Assembly (NCBI RefSeq): GCF_018131015.1
Contig: NZ_JAFCJJ010000018.1
Span: forward strand, 1 to 64,000
Direction of reading: 5' to 3'
Length of the DNA: 64,000 bases
Source of the DNA: Bradyrhizobium diazoefficiens
Lineage (GTDB): Bacteria > Pseudomonadota > Alphaproteobacteria > Rhizobiales > Xanthobacteraceae
Positions 32,128 through 41,473 of this stretch are shown here, one piece after another. Position 1 is the first letter of the stretch. Each line of letters opens with the position of its first letter. A program made the translations under genes and the position numbers. A model generated the notes under the pieces. That model made no database searches, was not told the origin of the DNA, and worked only from the letters and a program-made list of their open reading frames with translations.

Positions 32128-32424
32128 ATGTTTTCATTCAACGATCTGTTTCAGTGGGACCGGTTCATCACGCCGACGATCATCAAGACCTTCTACTGGC
32201 TGGTGATCGGCGTGATCTGCCTGTTCGGGCTGTCCGGCATCTTTGCGGGGCTGACCGCGATGGCGATCAGCCCGTTCGCCGGCTTCCTGGTCGTGCTGGA
32301 ATCGATCGCGGGCGTGCTCGTCGGCATCGTGTTCTCGCGCATCGCCGCGGAACTGATCCTGATCGTCTTCCGCATCAACGAGCATCTCGGCGCGATCCGC
32401 GACCAGGGCGGCGGGATGAAGTGA
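32128..32424 (+). CDS. DUF4282 domain membrane protein
   Basis: A 98-aa protein with two hydrophobic helices. MFSFNDLFQWDRFITPTIIK leads into FYWLVIGVICLFGLSGIFAGL, then a second helix (FAGFLVVLESIAGVLVGIVFSRI) and AAELILIVFRINEHL. The FxRIxxELxxVxFRINExL end is the DUF4282 signature. Role unknown. GGGGAGAGAG precedes ATG. Confidence 0.88.
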   Translation: MFSFNDLFQWDRFITPTIIKTFYWLVIGVICLFGLSGIFAGLTAMAISPFAGFLVVLESIAGVLVGIVFSRIAAELILIVFRINEHLGAIRDQGGGMK

Positions 32425-32428
32425 GGAC

Positions 32429-32581
32429 TCGTGTCCCGGACGCGGCGCGGCATGAAATGACGCGACGCAGAGCCGGGACCCATGCATCCGCAATCAAAAT
32501 TCCTGGGCCCCGGCTCTGCAGCGCACCGCACTCGACGATGCTTCCCATCGCGAGGGAAGCGCTGCGCTGCGTCCGGGGCAC
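32429..32581. repeat. Interspersed repeat, CCGGGACCCATG family
   Basis: GTCCCGGACGCGGCGC...AGAGCCGGGACCCATGCATCCG is loosely mirrored by CCTGGGCCCCGGCTCTGCAGCGCACCGC...GCTGCGTCCGGGGCAC. The arms CGGACGC/GCGTCCG and AGAGCCGGG/CCCGGCTCT show it is a long inverted repeat of about 150 bp. It fills the gap between the DUF4282 gene and ychF. Confidence 0.75.
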
Positions 32582-32591
32582 GGAGAGCGTC

Positions 32592-33689
32592 TTACGTATT
32601 GAACCGGAAATGCATCACGTCGCCGTCGGCGACGACGTATTCCTTGCCTTCGAGCCGCAGCTTGCCGGCGTCACGGGCGCCGGCTTCGCCGCCCAGCGCG
32701 ACGTAGTCGTCATACGCGATGGTCTCGGCGCGAATAAAACCCTTTTCGAAATCGGTGTGGATCACGCCCGCCGCGCCCGGCGCCTTGGTGCCGCGGTGGA
32801 TGGTCCAGGCGCGGGCCTCCTTCGGCCCCACCGTGAAATAAGTGATGAGGTCGAGCAGCTTGTAGCCGGCGCGGATCAGGCGATCGAGGCCGGCCTCTTC
32901 GAGCCCGAGCGTCTCCAGGAAATCGGTGCGCTCCTCGCGCGACAGTGTCGCGATCTCGGATTCGATCTTGGCCGAGATGGCGACGGCGACCGCATCCTCT
33001 TTCGCGGCCTGCTCCTCGACGGCCTTCGAGAAGGAATTGCCGGTGGCGGCCGAACCCTCCTCGACGTTACAGACATAGAGCACGGGCTTGGACGACAACA
33101 GACCGAGCATGGCGAAGGCGCGCTCCTCCTCGGCCTTGCGCTCGACGAGGCGCGCCGGCTTGCCGTCGCGCAGCAGCACCAGCGTGCGGTTGACGAGGTC
33201 GAGCTGCTCCTTGGCGTCCTTGTCGTTGCCCTTGGCTTTCTTGGTGAGGTTGTCGACGCGCTTCTCGAGGCTGTCGAGGTCGGCGAGCATCAGCTCGGTC
33301 TCGATGGTCTCGATGTCGGCGACCGGGGCGATCTTGCCCTCGACATGGGTGATGTCGGAATCCTCGAAGCAGCGCACGACATGCACGATGGCGTCGACCT
33401 CGCGGATGTTGGCCAGGAACTGGTTGCCGAGGCCCTCGCCCTTGGAGGCGCCGCGCACGAGGCCGGCGATGTCGACGAAGGTCAGCCGGGTCGGGATGAT
33501 CTGCGCCGATTTGGCGATGGCCGCGAGCTTGTCGAGCCGCGGATCGGGCACGGCGACCTCGCCGACATTCGGCTCGATGGTGCAGAACGGATAGTTCGCG
33601 GCCTGGGCCGCGGCTGTCTCGGTCAGCGCGTTGAACAAGGTCGACTTGCCGACATTGGGCAACCCGACAATCCCGCATTTGAATCCCAC
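32592..33689 (-). CDS. ychF: Ribosome-binding ATPase YchF
   Basis: An Obg-family P-loop NTPase that prefers ATP and binds 70S ribosomes, linked to oxidative stress response. The 365-aa length is standard. GIVGLPNVGKSTLFNAL is the P-loop at about 5-20, DIAGLV is G3, the coiled-coil insertion (about 130-190) and TGS domain (about 280-365, ending DGDVMHFRFNT) follow. NKxE-type base recognition appears as CNVEE, typical of YchF. The GTG start at 33689 has AAGGAA 9 nt upstream and lies 5 bp after pth, so they are co-transcribed. Confidence 0.96.
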   Translation of the reverse strand: MGFKCGIVGLPNVGKSTLFNALTETAAAQAANYPFCTIEPNVGEVAVPDPRLDKLAAIAKSAQIIPTRLTFVDIAGLVRGASKGEGLGNQFLANIREVDAIVHVVRCFEDSDITHVEGKIAPVADIETIETELMLADLDSLEKRVDNLTKKAKGNDKDAKEQLDLVNRTLVLLRDGKPARLVERKAEEERAFAMLGLLSSKPVLYVCNVEEGSAATGNSFSKAVEEQAAKEDAVAVAISAKIESEIATLSREERTDFLETLGLEEAGLDRLIRAGYKLLDLITYFTVGPKEARAWTIHRGTKAPGAAGVIHTDFEKGFIRAETIAYDDYVALGGEAGARDAGKLRLEGKEYVVADGDVMHFRFNT

Positions 33690-33694
33690 GAGCG

Positions 33695-34300
33695 TTATTC
33701 CTTGCCGTTCTCGTCCTTGGTCAAAAATCCCTTCGCCTGCATCGCGAGATGCACCCTGTTGGCGAAGGTCGCGTCCGTGCCTTTGGCGATCAGTCCGGCG
33801 TGCTCGGCGACGGCGTCGCAGAGCGTCTCCACCCAATCGTTGTCGGCCTTGGCGAAGTCCGACAGCACATGGCCGTGCACCATCTCCTTGACGCCGGGAT
33901 GACCGATGCCGAGCCGCACCCGGCGATAGTCGTTGCCGATATGGGCCGAGATCGAGCGCAGCCCGTTGTGGCCGGCAATGCCGCCGCCGATCTTCACCCG
34001 CACCTTGCCCGGCGGCAGTTCGAGCTCGTCATGGAACACGGTGATGTCGCCCTGGGCGATCTTGAAGAAGTTCGCCGCCTCCTGAACGCTGCGGCCGGAG
34101 TCGTTCATGTAGGTCGTGGGCTTGAGCAGGATGACGCGCTCGGGTCCGAGCGTGCCTTCCGAGGTCTCGCCCTGAAAACGGCGGCGCCACGGCGCGAAGT
34201 GATGGCGCCGCGCGATCTCGTCCACGGCCATGAAGCCGATATTGTGCCGGTTACGTGCGTATTTCGCGCCGGGATTGCCGAGCCCAACAAACAGTCGCAT
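33695..34300 (-). CDS. pth: Peptidyl-tRNA hydrolase
   Basis: Recycles tRNA by cleaving peptidyl-tRNA released from stalled ribosomes. It is 201 aa, a normal length. MRLFVGLGNPGAKYARNRHNIGFMAVD contains the catalytic His (RHNIG) and Asn10 region; KPTTYMNDSG and FHDELELPPGKVRVK complete the active site; GGGIAGHNGLRSI is the RNA-contact loop. It lies between rplY and ychF, the order common in alphaproteobacteria. Confidence 0.97.
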   Translation of the reverse strand: MRLFVGLGNPGAKYARNRHNIGFMAVDEIARRHHFAPWRRRFQGETSEGTLGPERVILLKPTTYMNDSGRSVQEAANFFKIAQGDITVFHDELELPPGKVRVKIGGGIAGHNGLRSISAHIGNDYRRVRLGIGHPGVKEMVHGHVLSDFAKADNDWVETLCDAVAEHAGLIAKGTDATFANRVHLAMQAKGFLTKDENGKE

Positions 34301-34321
34301 GACGCGGCGCGCCCCTCGCTC

Positions 34322-34345
34322 GGCGCGCGGTCAGGACCGCGCGCC
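34322..34345 (-). terminator. Hairpin between rplY and pth (attenuating, no T-run)
   Basis: GGCGCGCGGTC and GACCGCGCGCC form perfect 11-bp arms with a 2-nt spacer just downstream of rplY on the minus strand. No T-run follows, so it may act as a partial terminator or an mRNA-stabilising stem between the two genes. Confidence 0.45.
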
Positions 34346-34357
34346 AGCTTTGAGAGA

Positions 34358-35083
34358 TTACTTCTTCTTGTCGCCGCCGGCGGGAGCCTTGGCAGCAGCC
34401 GCCGGAGCCGCAGCACCCGCGGCCGGGGCCGCAGCAGCAGCAGCCGGAGCCGCAGCAGCGCCCGGTGCCGCAGCACCAGCCGCAGCCGCAGCAGCAGCCT
34501 TCTGCTCTTCGGCGTAGCCGGACGGCGGCACGATGGTGACGAGGGTCGCGTCCTCGCGGGTCAGCGCCTTGACGCCGGCCGGCAGCTTGACGTCCGACAG
34601 ATGCATCGAGTGGCCGATCTCGAGCGCGCTGACGTCGGCCTCGATGTACTGCGGGATGTTCTCGACGCCGCATTCGAGCTCGATCGCGTGGGCGACGATG
34701 TTGACGGTGCCGCCGCGCTTCACGCCCGGGGACGCTTCCGACTTCACCACGTGCAGGGGCACGCTGATGCGGATGGTGGCGCCTTCGCCGAGCCGCATGA
34801 AGTCGACATGGATCGGGAAGTCCTTGACCGGATCGAGGTGGTAGTCGCGCGGAATCACGCGGTGCTTCTTGCCCTCGAGGTCGATGTCCACCAGCGTGGT
34901 CAGGAACCGGCCGGCGAGGATGCGCTGGCGCAGTTCACGATCCTCGATCGAGATCGTGACGGGGGGCTGGTTGTTGCCATAGATCACTCCGGGCACGCGC
35001 CCGGCGCGACGCTCAGCCCGGGCGGCCCCCTTGCCGCTCTTCGGACGTGCGGTCGCCTTCAATTCCTTGACGGTCGTCGCCAT
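34358..35083 (-). CDS. rplY: 50S ribosomal protein L25/general stress protein Ctc
   Basis: Binds 5S rRNA in the large ribosomal subunit. This is the long TL5/Ctc form, 241 aa: N-terminal L25 domain (MATTVKELKATARPKSGKGAARAERRAGRVPGVIYG shape, residues 1-95) and a C-terminal beta domain (about 100-190). A tail of some 50 residues is almost only Ala with Pro and Gly, ending GGDKKK, encoded by GCC/GCA repeats. AAGGA precedes ATG. It heads the rplY-pth-ychF unit. Confidence 0.95.
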   Translation of the reverse strand: MATTVKELKATARPKSGKGAARAERRAGRVPGVIYGNNQPPVTISIEDRELRQRILAGRFLTTLVDIDLEGKKHRVIPRDYHLDPVKDFPIHVDFMRLGEGATIRISVPLHVVKSEASPGVKRGGTVNIVAHAIELECGVENIPQYIEADVSALEIGHSMHLSDVKLPAGVKALTREDATLVTIVPPSGYAEEQKAAAAAAAGAAAPGAAAAPAAAAAAPAAGAAAPAAAAKAPAGGDKKK

Positions 35084-35258
35084 AGTCTAAGTCCTTGTTT
35101 TTGCAAAAGTTAATGGGCCGCATCGCGGCCCATGGCATCGTTCGCAGCAAGCCTCCAGGGGTGCGGGGGCCACGAACTGGCGGGCTTTTACCCGGAAGAT
35201 GCCGAAATGACAAGGAAATGCGGGGATTTTTTGCGGGGGCCGGGGTCGCCCGGAACAC

Positions 35259-35344
35259 CGTCATGGCCGGGCTTCTCCCGGCCATCCACGTACCGCAGCG
35301 CTTGGGGATAGACGTGGATGCCCGGGACAAGCCCGGGCATGACG
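35259..35344. repeat. Bipartite hairpin repeat, CGTCATG family (copy 2)
   Basis: CGTCATGGCCGGG-CTTCT-CCCGGCCATCCACG faces CGTGGATGCCCGGG-ACAAG-CCCGGGCATGACG. It lies immediately after the UbiK-like gene (on its 3' side) and may terminate it. The rest of the gap to rplY (35084-35258) shows only promoter space. Confidence 0.85.
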
Positions 35345-35347
35345 CCT

Positions 35348-35608
35348 TCAGCTAGCCGGCCCGCCGAGCTTGGCCTCCAGCGCCGCGATCCGCGCCTTCA
35401 GGGCCTCGTTCTCCTCGCGGGCGAGGCGGGCCATGTCCTTGACCGCCTCGAACTCCTCGCGCTTGACCAGGTCCATGTCGCGCAGGAATTTCTCCGCCTG
35501 GCTGCGCATCACCGTGTCAAACTCGCGCTTGACGCCCTGGGCGGCGCCGGCGGCGTCGTTCATCAGGCGGCCGATCTCGTCGAAAAACCGGTTAGTGGTC
35601 TGGGTCAT
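35348..35608 (-). CDS. Accessory factor UbiK family (BMFP) protein
   Basis: An 86-aa helical protein: MTQTTNRFFDEIGRLMNDAAGAAQGVKREF then EEFEAVKDMARLAREENEALKARIAALEAKLG, a membrane-associated amphipathic helix plus a C-terminal trimeric coiled coil. This is the BMFP/DUF526 family, which includes UbiK (accessory factor for ubiquinone synthesis) and Brucella membrane-fusogenic protein. Start at ATG 35608 is preferred over one 9 codons upstream because the family begins there. Confidence 0.85.
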   Translation of the reverse strand: MTQTTNRFFDEIGRLMNDAAGAAQGVKREFDTVMRSQAEKFLRDMDLVKREEFEAVKDMARLAREENEALKARIAALEAKLGGPAS

Positions 35609-35775
35609 TGCGGTCCTCCTGGCGGCCTCGGGCAAACGCGATCAACTAACGGCTCGCATGACAATGGCAATCCCGGCGGCGCGGTTCAAGGGCTGGCTGG
35701 TCTCCTTGTCATGCCCCGGTTTCCTTGCAATCGTATTCAACGTCCCTGCATAACAAGAATCACAAGGCGCAAGAC

Positions 35776-36513
35776 ATGATCGAGCAGCAGATCGACATTC
35801 CCACCAAGGACGGTCATACCGCGACCTTCATCACCCATCCCGAGCGCGGCGGCCCGTTCCCGGTCATCCTGTTCTACATGGATGCGCCGGCGATCCGCGA
35901 GGAGCTGCGCGACATGGCGCGGCGGCTCGCGACCTCGGGCTATTACGTGATGCTGCCGAACCTCTATTACCGCTCCGGCGTGATGGAGCTCGGCGCGCTG
36001 CCGGCCGATCCGAACGCCCCCGAGCGCAAGCGCATGTTTGCGCTGATGAGCTCGCTCACGATTCCCCTGATCATGGACGACACCCGGGCGCTGCTCACCT
36101 ATGCCGAGGGCCAGGCGGCCGCGAACACCAAAATCGTCGGCACCGTCGGCTACTGCATGAGCGGCCGCTACGCCATCAACGCCGCCACGCATTTCCCCGA
36201 CCGCGTCAAGGCCGCCGCCTCGATCTACGGCGTCCAGCTCGCCACCGACCAGGAGGACAGCCCGCATCTCGCCGCCGGCAACACCCGGGCCGAGCTGTAT
36301 TTCGCCTGCGCCGAGACCGACGTCTACGCGCCGCCCGAGATCATCGAGAAGGTCAGACAGGGCATGAGCGGCGCGAAAGCCGAGGTCGAGGTCTATCCCG
36401 GCACGCATCACGGCTTCGCCTTCCCGAAGCGCCCGGTCTATGACCGCGACGCCGCCGAGCGGCACTGGGAACGGCTGCTGGCGCTCTATCGCCGCAATCT
36501 CGTGCAGCCATAG
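35776..36513 (+). CDS. Dienelactone hydrolase family protein
   Basis: A 245-aa alpha/beta-hydrolase. MIEQQIDIPTKDGHTATFITHPE begins the fold; the nucleophile is Cys in VGYCMSGRYA (about residue 123), the acid is in the AETDVYAP region, and the His is in GTHHGFAF. A Cys rather than Ser nucleophile is characteristic of dienelactone hydrolases, which open carboxymethylene-butenolides in aromatic degradation, though many members act on other esters. It ends 8 bp before lgt. Confidence 0.9.
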   Translation: MIEQQIDIPTKDGHTATFITHPERGGPFPVILFYMDAPAIREELRDMARRLATSGYYVMLPNLYYRSGVMELGALPADPNAPERKRMFALMSSLTIPLIMDDTRALLTYAEGQAAANTKIVGTVGYCMSGRYAINAATHFPDRVKAAASIYGVQLATDQEDSPHLAAGNTRAELYFACAETDVYAPPEIIEKVRQGMSGAKAEVEVYPGTHHGFAFPKRPVYDRDAAERHWERLLALYRRNLVQP

Positions 36514-36521
36514 AAGGCGCG

Positions 36522-37367
36522 ATGCTGCTTCTTCTGATCGACTTCCCCAAATTCAGTCCGGTCGCGCTGGAGATCGGACCGTTCGCGATCCGCTGGTATG
36601 CGCTCGGCTATATCTGCGGGATCACGTTCGGCTGGTTCTATGCGCGCGCCCTGATCAAGAACGACCGGCTGTGGGCCGGTTCGTCGCCGATCACTCTGCC
36701 GCAGATCGACGACTTCATCCTGTGGGTGACGCTCGGCATCATCGTCGGTGGCCGCACCGGCTACGTGCTGTTCTACAATCCGTCGTTCTTCATCGAGCAT
36801 CCGGCGGCCATCTTCAAATTGTGGGAAGGCGGCATGTCGTTCCACGGCGGCTTCCTCGGCTGCGTCGTGGCGGTGATGGGGTTCGCCCGGAAGAACGGCA
36901 TCTCGATCCTGTCGCTCGGCGACATCACCTGCGGCGTCGCGCCGATCGGGATTCTCCTGGTGCGGCTCGCCAATTTCATCAATGGCGAATTATGGGGCCG
37001 CGGGACCGACCCCAGCCTGCCCTGGTCCATGATCTTCCCCCTCGATCCCGAGCAACTGCCGCGCCATCCGAGCCAGCTCTACGAGGCCGGCATGGAGGGC
37101 ATCCTGCTGTTCATCGTGCTCGCAGTGATGATCCGCCTCGGCGCCCTGAAGCGTCCCGGCATGATCCTCGGCAGCTTCATCCTGATCTACGGCCTGACCC
37201 GGATCATCGGCGAGCACTTCCGGCAGCCGGACGCCCAGCTCGGCTTCCTCTGGGGCGGATTAACCATGGGCATGCTGCTGTCGATCCCGATGCTTATCGT
37301 CGGCGGTATACTTATTGTATGGGCTGTCAGGCGCGGTGCGCCGCCCTCCCCCGATGCCGTTCGCTAG
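36522..37367 (+). CDS. lgt: Phosphatidylglycerol:prolipoprotein diacylglyceryl transferase
   Basis: Inner-membrane enzyme that adds a diacylglyceryl group from phosphatidylglycerol to the lipobox Cys of prolipoproteins. 281 aa, seven predicted helices. AIRWYALGYICG (first signature with the essential Tyr/Arg region), GGRTGYVLFYNP, MSFHGGFLG (catalytic His) and RLANFINGELWGR are all present. The AGAAGG site overlaps the end of the previous gene. Followed by midA and pgeF in an operon-like run. Confidence 0.96.
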   Translation: MLLLLIDFPKFSPVALEIGPFAIRWYALGYICGITFGWFYARALIKNDRLWAGSSPITLPQIDDFILWVTLGIIVGGRTGYVLFYNPSFFIEHPAAIFKLWEGGMSFHGGFLGCVVAVMGFARKNGISILSLGDITCGVAPIGILLVRLANFINGELWGRGTDPSLPWSMIFPLDPEQLPRHPSQLYEAGMEGILLFIVLAVMIRLGALKRPGMILGSFILIYGLTRIIGEHFRQPDAQLGFLWGGLTMGMLLSIPMLIVGGILIVWAVRRGAPPSPDAVR

Positions 37368-37388
37368 TTCATTTCGAGAAGACAGGCC

Positions 37389-38507
37389 GTGACCGACCAG
37401 CCGCTCCTCAACGAGATCAGGACACTGATCAAATCCTCCGGCCCCATGCCGGTCTGGCGCTACATGGAACTGTGCCTGATGCACCCGCGCCATGGCTATT
37501 ACGTCTCGCGCGATCCGCTCGGGCGGGAGGGCGACTTCACGACCGCACCGGAGGTCAGCCAGATGTTCGGCGAGCTTCTGGGCCTGTGGACCGCCTCGGT
37601 GTGGAAGCAGATGGGCTCCCCGCAGATGCTGCGGCTGATCGAGCTCGGCCCCGGTCGCGGCACCATGATGGCGGACGCGTTGCGCGCGCTCCGCGTGCTG
37701 CCGCCGCTCTACCAGACGCTTCACGTCCACATGGTCGAGGTCAATCCCGTCCTGCGCGAGCGTCAGAAGGCGACGCTGTCGGGCGTGCGCAACATCGACT
37801 GGCACCGCAGCATCGACAACGTACCCCACGGCCCCTGCATCATCCTCGCCAACGAATATTTCGACGTGCTGCCGATCCACCAGATGGTGAAGCATGAGGA
37901 CGGCTGGCACGAGCGCGTGGTCGACGTCGACGGTAACGGCAGGCTGCAGTTCGGCGCGGCAGCCGAGCCGACACCGCGCTTCGACGTGCTGCTGCCGCCT
38001 CTGGTGCGCACGGCGCCCGTCGGCGCGGTGTTCGAGTGGCGGCCCGATTCCGAGATCATGAAGATCGCCACGCGCGTGCGCGACCAGGACGGCGCGGCGC
38101 TGATCATCGATTACGGCCATATGCGCAGCGACGCGGGTGATACCTTCCAGGCGATCGCGCGCCACAGCTTCACCGATCCGCTGAAGGCGCCGGGCCAGGC
38201 CGACGTCACCGCCCATGTCGACTTCCAGGCGCTCGGGCGCGCGGCGGAGGACGTCGGCGCCCGCGTGCACGGGCCGGTCAGCCAGGGCGACTTCCTCAAG
38301 CGCGTCGGCATCGAGACCCGCGCGGCCGCGCTGATGCAGAAGGCCACGCCGGAGGTCGCCACCGACATCTCCCTGGCGCTGAAGCGGCTGACCGACACCG
38401 GGCGCAGCGGCATGGGCTCGATGTTCAAGGTGCTCGGCATCTCCGAGCCGGGGCTGACCGGCCTTGCTGGCCTGAGCGACCTCGAGCAGGCCGGAGGCGC
38501 GTCATGA
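37389..38507 (+). CDS. midA: SAM-dependent methyltransferase, MidA/NDUFAF7 family
   Basis: A 372-aa class I methyltransferase of the PF02636 family; the mitochondrial relative NDUFAF7 dimethylates an arginine of complex I subunit NDUFS2. MPVWRYMELCLMHPRHGYYVSRDPLGREGDFTT-like N-terminus, SAM motif ELGPGRGTMMADAL at about 82, NEYFDVLPIHQ, and AALIIDYGHM. Start is GTG 37389 with AGACAGG upstream. The pgeF start overlaps its stop (ATGA). A role in NADH dehydrogenase assembly is inferred from the family. Confidence 0.9.
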   Translation: MTDQPLLNEIRTLIKSSGPMPVWRYMELCLMHPRHGYYVSRDPLGREGDFTTAPEVSQMFGELLGLWTASVWKQMGSPQMLRLIELGPGRGTMMADALRALRVLPPLYQTLHVHMVEVNPVLRERQKATLSGVRNIDWHRSIDNVPHGPCIILANEYFDVLPIHQMVKHEDGWHERVVDVDGNGRLQFGAAAEPTPRFDVLLPPLVRTAPVGAVFEWRPDSEIMKIATRVRDQDGAALIIDYGHMRSDAGDTFQAIARHSFTDPLKAPGQADVTAHVDFQALGRAAEDVGARVHGPVSQGDFLKRVGIETRAAALMQKATPEVATDISLALKRLTDTGRSGMGSMFKVLGISEPGLTGLAGLSDLEQAGGAS

Positions 38508-39271
38508 CAATGACCTCGTCGCTGCTGTCGGGCGTGCCCGGCCTGCGCCACGCCTTCTTCACGCGCGAGGGCGGCGTCTCGACCGGCATCTATGCCGCGC
38601 TCAACGGCGGGCTCGGTTCCGATGACGACCCCGCGCATGTCGCGGAAAACCGCCGCCGCATGGCCGAGCATGTCGGCGTTCCGCCCGAGCGCTTCCTCAG
38701 CCTGCACCAGATCCATTCTCCCGACGTGCTCGTCGCCGAAACGCCGTGGCCGAACGGGGCGCGGCCCAAGGGCGATGCGCTGGTGACCAGAACGCCCGGC
38801 ATCGCGCTCGGCGTCTCCACCGCCGATTGCGGGCCGGTGCTGTTCGTCGATCCCAACGCGGGCGTGATCGGCGGCGCCCATGCCGGCTGGAAGGGCGCGC
38901 TGACCGGCGTGCTGGAATACACGATCGCGGCGATGGAGCAGCTCGGCGCCACGCGCAGCGGCATCATCGCCGCCATCGGCCCGTTGATCCGCCAGGAGAG
39001 TTATGAGGTCGGCAACGAGTTCGTGGCCCGCTTCATCGAGGCGGACGCGGAGAACGCCATGTTCTTCATCCCGTCGGTACGCGAGGGCCACGCGATGTTC
39101 GACCTCGCCGGCCTGATCCGGAGGCGGCTGGAGGCCGCCGGCATTTTGATGATCGACGATCTCGGCCTCGACACCTACGCCGACGAGCGCTTCTTCAGCT
39201 ACCGCCGCTCGGTGCATCGCAAGGAGCCGGATTACGGCCGGCACATCCACGCGATCGCGCTGGAAGGGTGA
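38504..39271 (+). CDS. pgeF: Peptidoglycan editing factor PgeF (multicopper-oxidase-like purine/peptidoglycan enzyme)
   Basis: A 255-aa DUF152/laccase-domain protein (YfiH/LACC1 family). FFTREGGVSTGIYAALN, NVxxDHxx-type region, LHQIHSPDVL, STADCGPVLFVDPNAGVIGGAHAGWKG (zinc-binding Cys and His) and IGPLIRQESYEVG are conserved. The family removes wrongly incorporated residues from peptidoglycan precursors in E. coli and also has purine nucleoside activities. Co-translated with midA through a 4-bp overlap. Confidence 0.93.
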   Translation: MTMTSSLLSGVPGLRHAFFTREGGVSTGIYAALNGGLGSDDDPAHVAENRRRMAEHVGVPPERFLSLHQIHSPDVLVAETPWPNGARPKGDALVTRTPGIALGVSTADCGPVLFVDPNAGVIGGAHAGWKGALTGVLEYTIAAMEQLGATRSGIIAAIGPLIRQESYEVGNEFVARFIEADAENAMFFIPSVREGHAMFDLAGLIRRRLEAAGILMIDDLGLDTYADERFFSYRRSVHRKEPDYGRHIHAIALEG

Positions 39272-39383
39272 ACACAACAGCAACTTCGCGCCATGCCGGG
39301 GGATGCGACGCATTGAACCCGGTCGCCTGTGGCTGTCCCGCCCTAGACGCTAACCGGTTTTAACGATATCGCTGCCGTCCATA

Positions 39384-39998
39384 ATGAGGGATGCGTCATC
39401 ATTGTTGCGCCGCGCGGGCTCGCGCGTGCTGGCGGTCGTGCTGCTGGCCGCTGCAGCCACGCTCGGCGGCTGCGCCGGCGGCAACGCGCCGGGCAATTCC
39501 TATGCAATGGCGCCGAGTGCCGGCGGCGGGGCGACGGTCGCCTTCGAATCAATCGACGGGCCGCCGCCGCAGGTGTTCGACCGCATGGTCGGCGTGCTCG
39601 ACAGCGAATCCAAGCTGCGCAGCCTTGCGGTGGTCTCCCGCGAGGGAGCAGCCGCCTACCGCGTGCGCAGCTACCTCTCCGCCCAGGTGGTGCGCGGCAA
39701 GACCGTGATCGCCTGGGTCTGGGACGTCTACGACGCCAACCAGCAGCGCGCGCTGCGGCTCTCGGGCGAGGAACCGACCGGGGCCAAGGGCGGTCGTGAT
39801 CCGTGGGGCGCCGCCGACGATCTGGTGCTGCGGAAGATCGCGCAGGCCGGATTCAGCGGACTTTCCAACATGATCAACGGGGCGCCGGATGCGCCGGGCG
39901 CAGTTCCCGGCCTGCGCGGACCGGCGGTGGCAAACGCGACACCGGCCTCGCCTGCGCCCGACGTGTCGGCCACGGCGCTCGGCTATGCCGCGCGCTAA
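39384..39998 (+). CDS. Putative lipoprotein, 204 aa
   Basis: The N-terminus ends in a lipobox LGGC (Cys at about residue 30) following AVVLLAAAATLGGC, so lipidation by Lgt and an outer-membrane or periplasmic anchor are likely. The mature part (GATVAFESIDGPPPQVFDRMV, then YRVRSYLSAQVVRGKTVIAWVWDVYDANQQRALRLSGEE) is one domain of unknown function conserved in rhizobia. The C-terminal 40 residues are Pro/Ala-rich. The function is not known. Confidence 0.85.
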   Translation: MRDASSLLRRAGSRVLAVVLLAAAATLGGCAGGNAPGNSYAMAPSAGGGATVAFESIDGPPPQVFDRMVGVLDSESKLRSLAVVSREGAAAYRVRSYLSAQVVRGKTVIAWVWDVYDANQQRALRLSGEEPTGAKGGRDPWGAADDLVLRKIAQAGFSGLSNMINGAPDAPGAVPGLRGPAVANATPASPAPDVSATALGYAAR

Positions 39999-40203
39999 CC
40001 AGCGCTCAACCACCACCTCAAGTATTCCGGGACTTCTGGCCAAGCCGTTGGCCCGACTCAGGATTTTCAAAGGGAAAACGTAGCATCCCGGGTTGCCATT
40101 GCGGCCCTCGGCCTGATATTTCCTCGCCCGTCGTAACCGTGCTGTCAGTGGGTATTTTGTGATGTTGAACGTCGTATCCAGCAAAGCGCGGGAGGAAGCG
40201 TCC

Positions 40204-41157
<954 letters not shown>

Positions 41158-41473
41158 TTTTGCTTTGCCTCTCCCCGCTTGCGGGGAGAGGCCGGAATTC
41201 GAGCGAAGCGCGAATTCCGGGTGAGGGGGACTCTACCGAGTCCAACTCTCACCTCCCTCGCCGAGACTCCCCCTCACCCCACCCTCTCAGCGCGAGCGAA
41301 GCTCGTCGCGGCCCCGCATCCGCCTTCGCCAAGGCTTCGGCGGACATGAGCGGGGCGAGGGAGCGCACGCTCCCTCCGTCCCTCACGCGCCGCAGCACGC
41401 CCCCACGGGTTGTTGGCTGCGGCTGCCCATGACATCATCGTGACCTGAGTCATCTCTGCCTCCTGGATGCCTG
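41158..41473. repeat. Interspersed palindromic repeat cluster, CTCCCCGC family (copy)
   Basis: CTCTCCCCGC-TTGC-GGGGAGAGG, then CCGGAATTCGAGCGAAGCGCGAATTCCGG (a hairpin) and GTGAGGGGGACTC / GAGACTCCCCCTCAC. This mosaic of three palindromes fills nearly the whole 316-bp gap between prs and the metallopeptidase gene. No gene is seen in it. Confidence 0.8.

Noticed and set aside
41158..41473. Possible CRISPR array in the repeat-rich gap after prs
   Set aside because: The repeats are different palindromes, not regularly spaced copies of one unit, and no cas genes are nearby.
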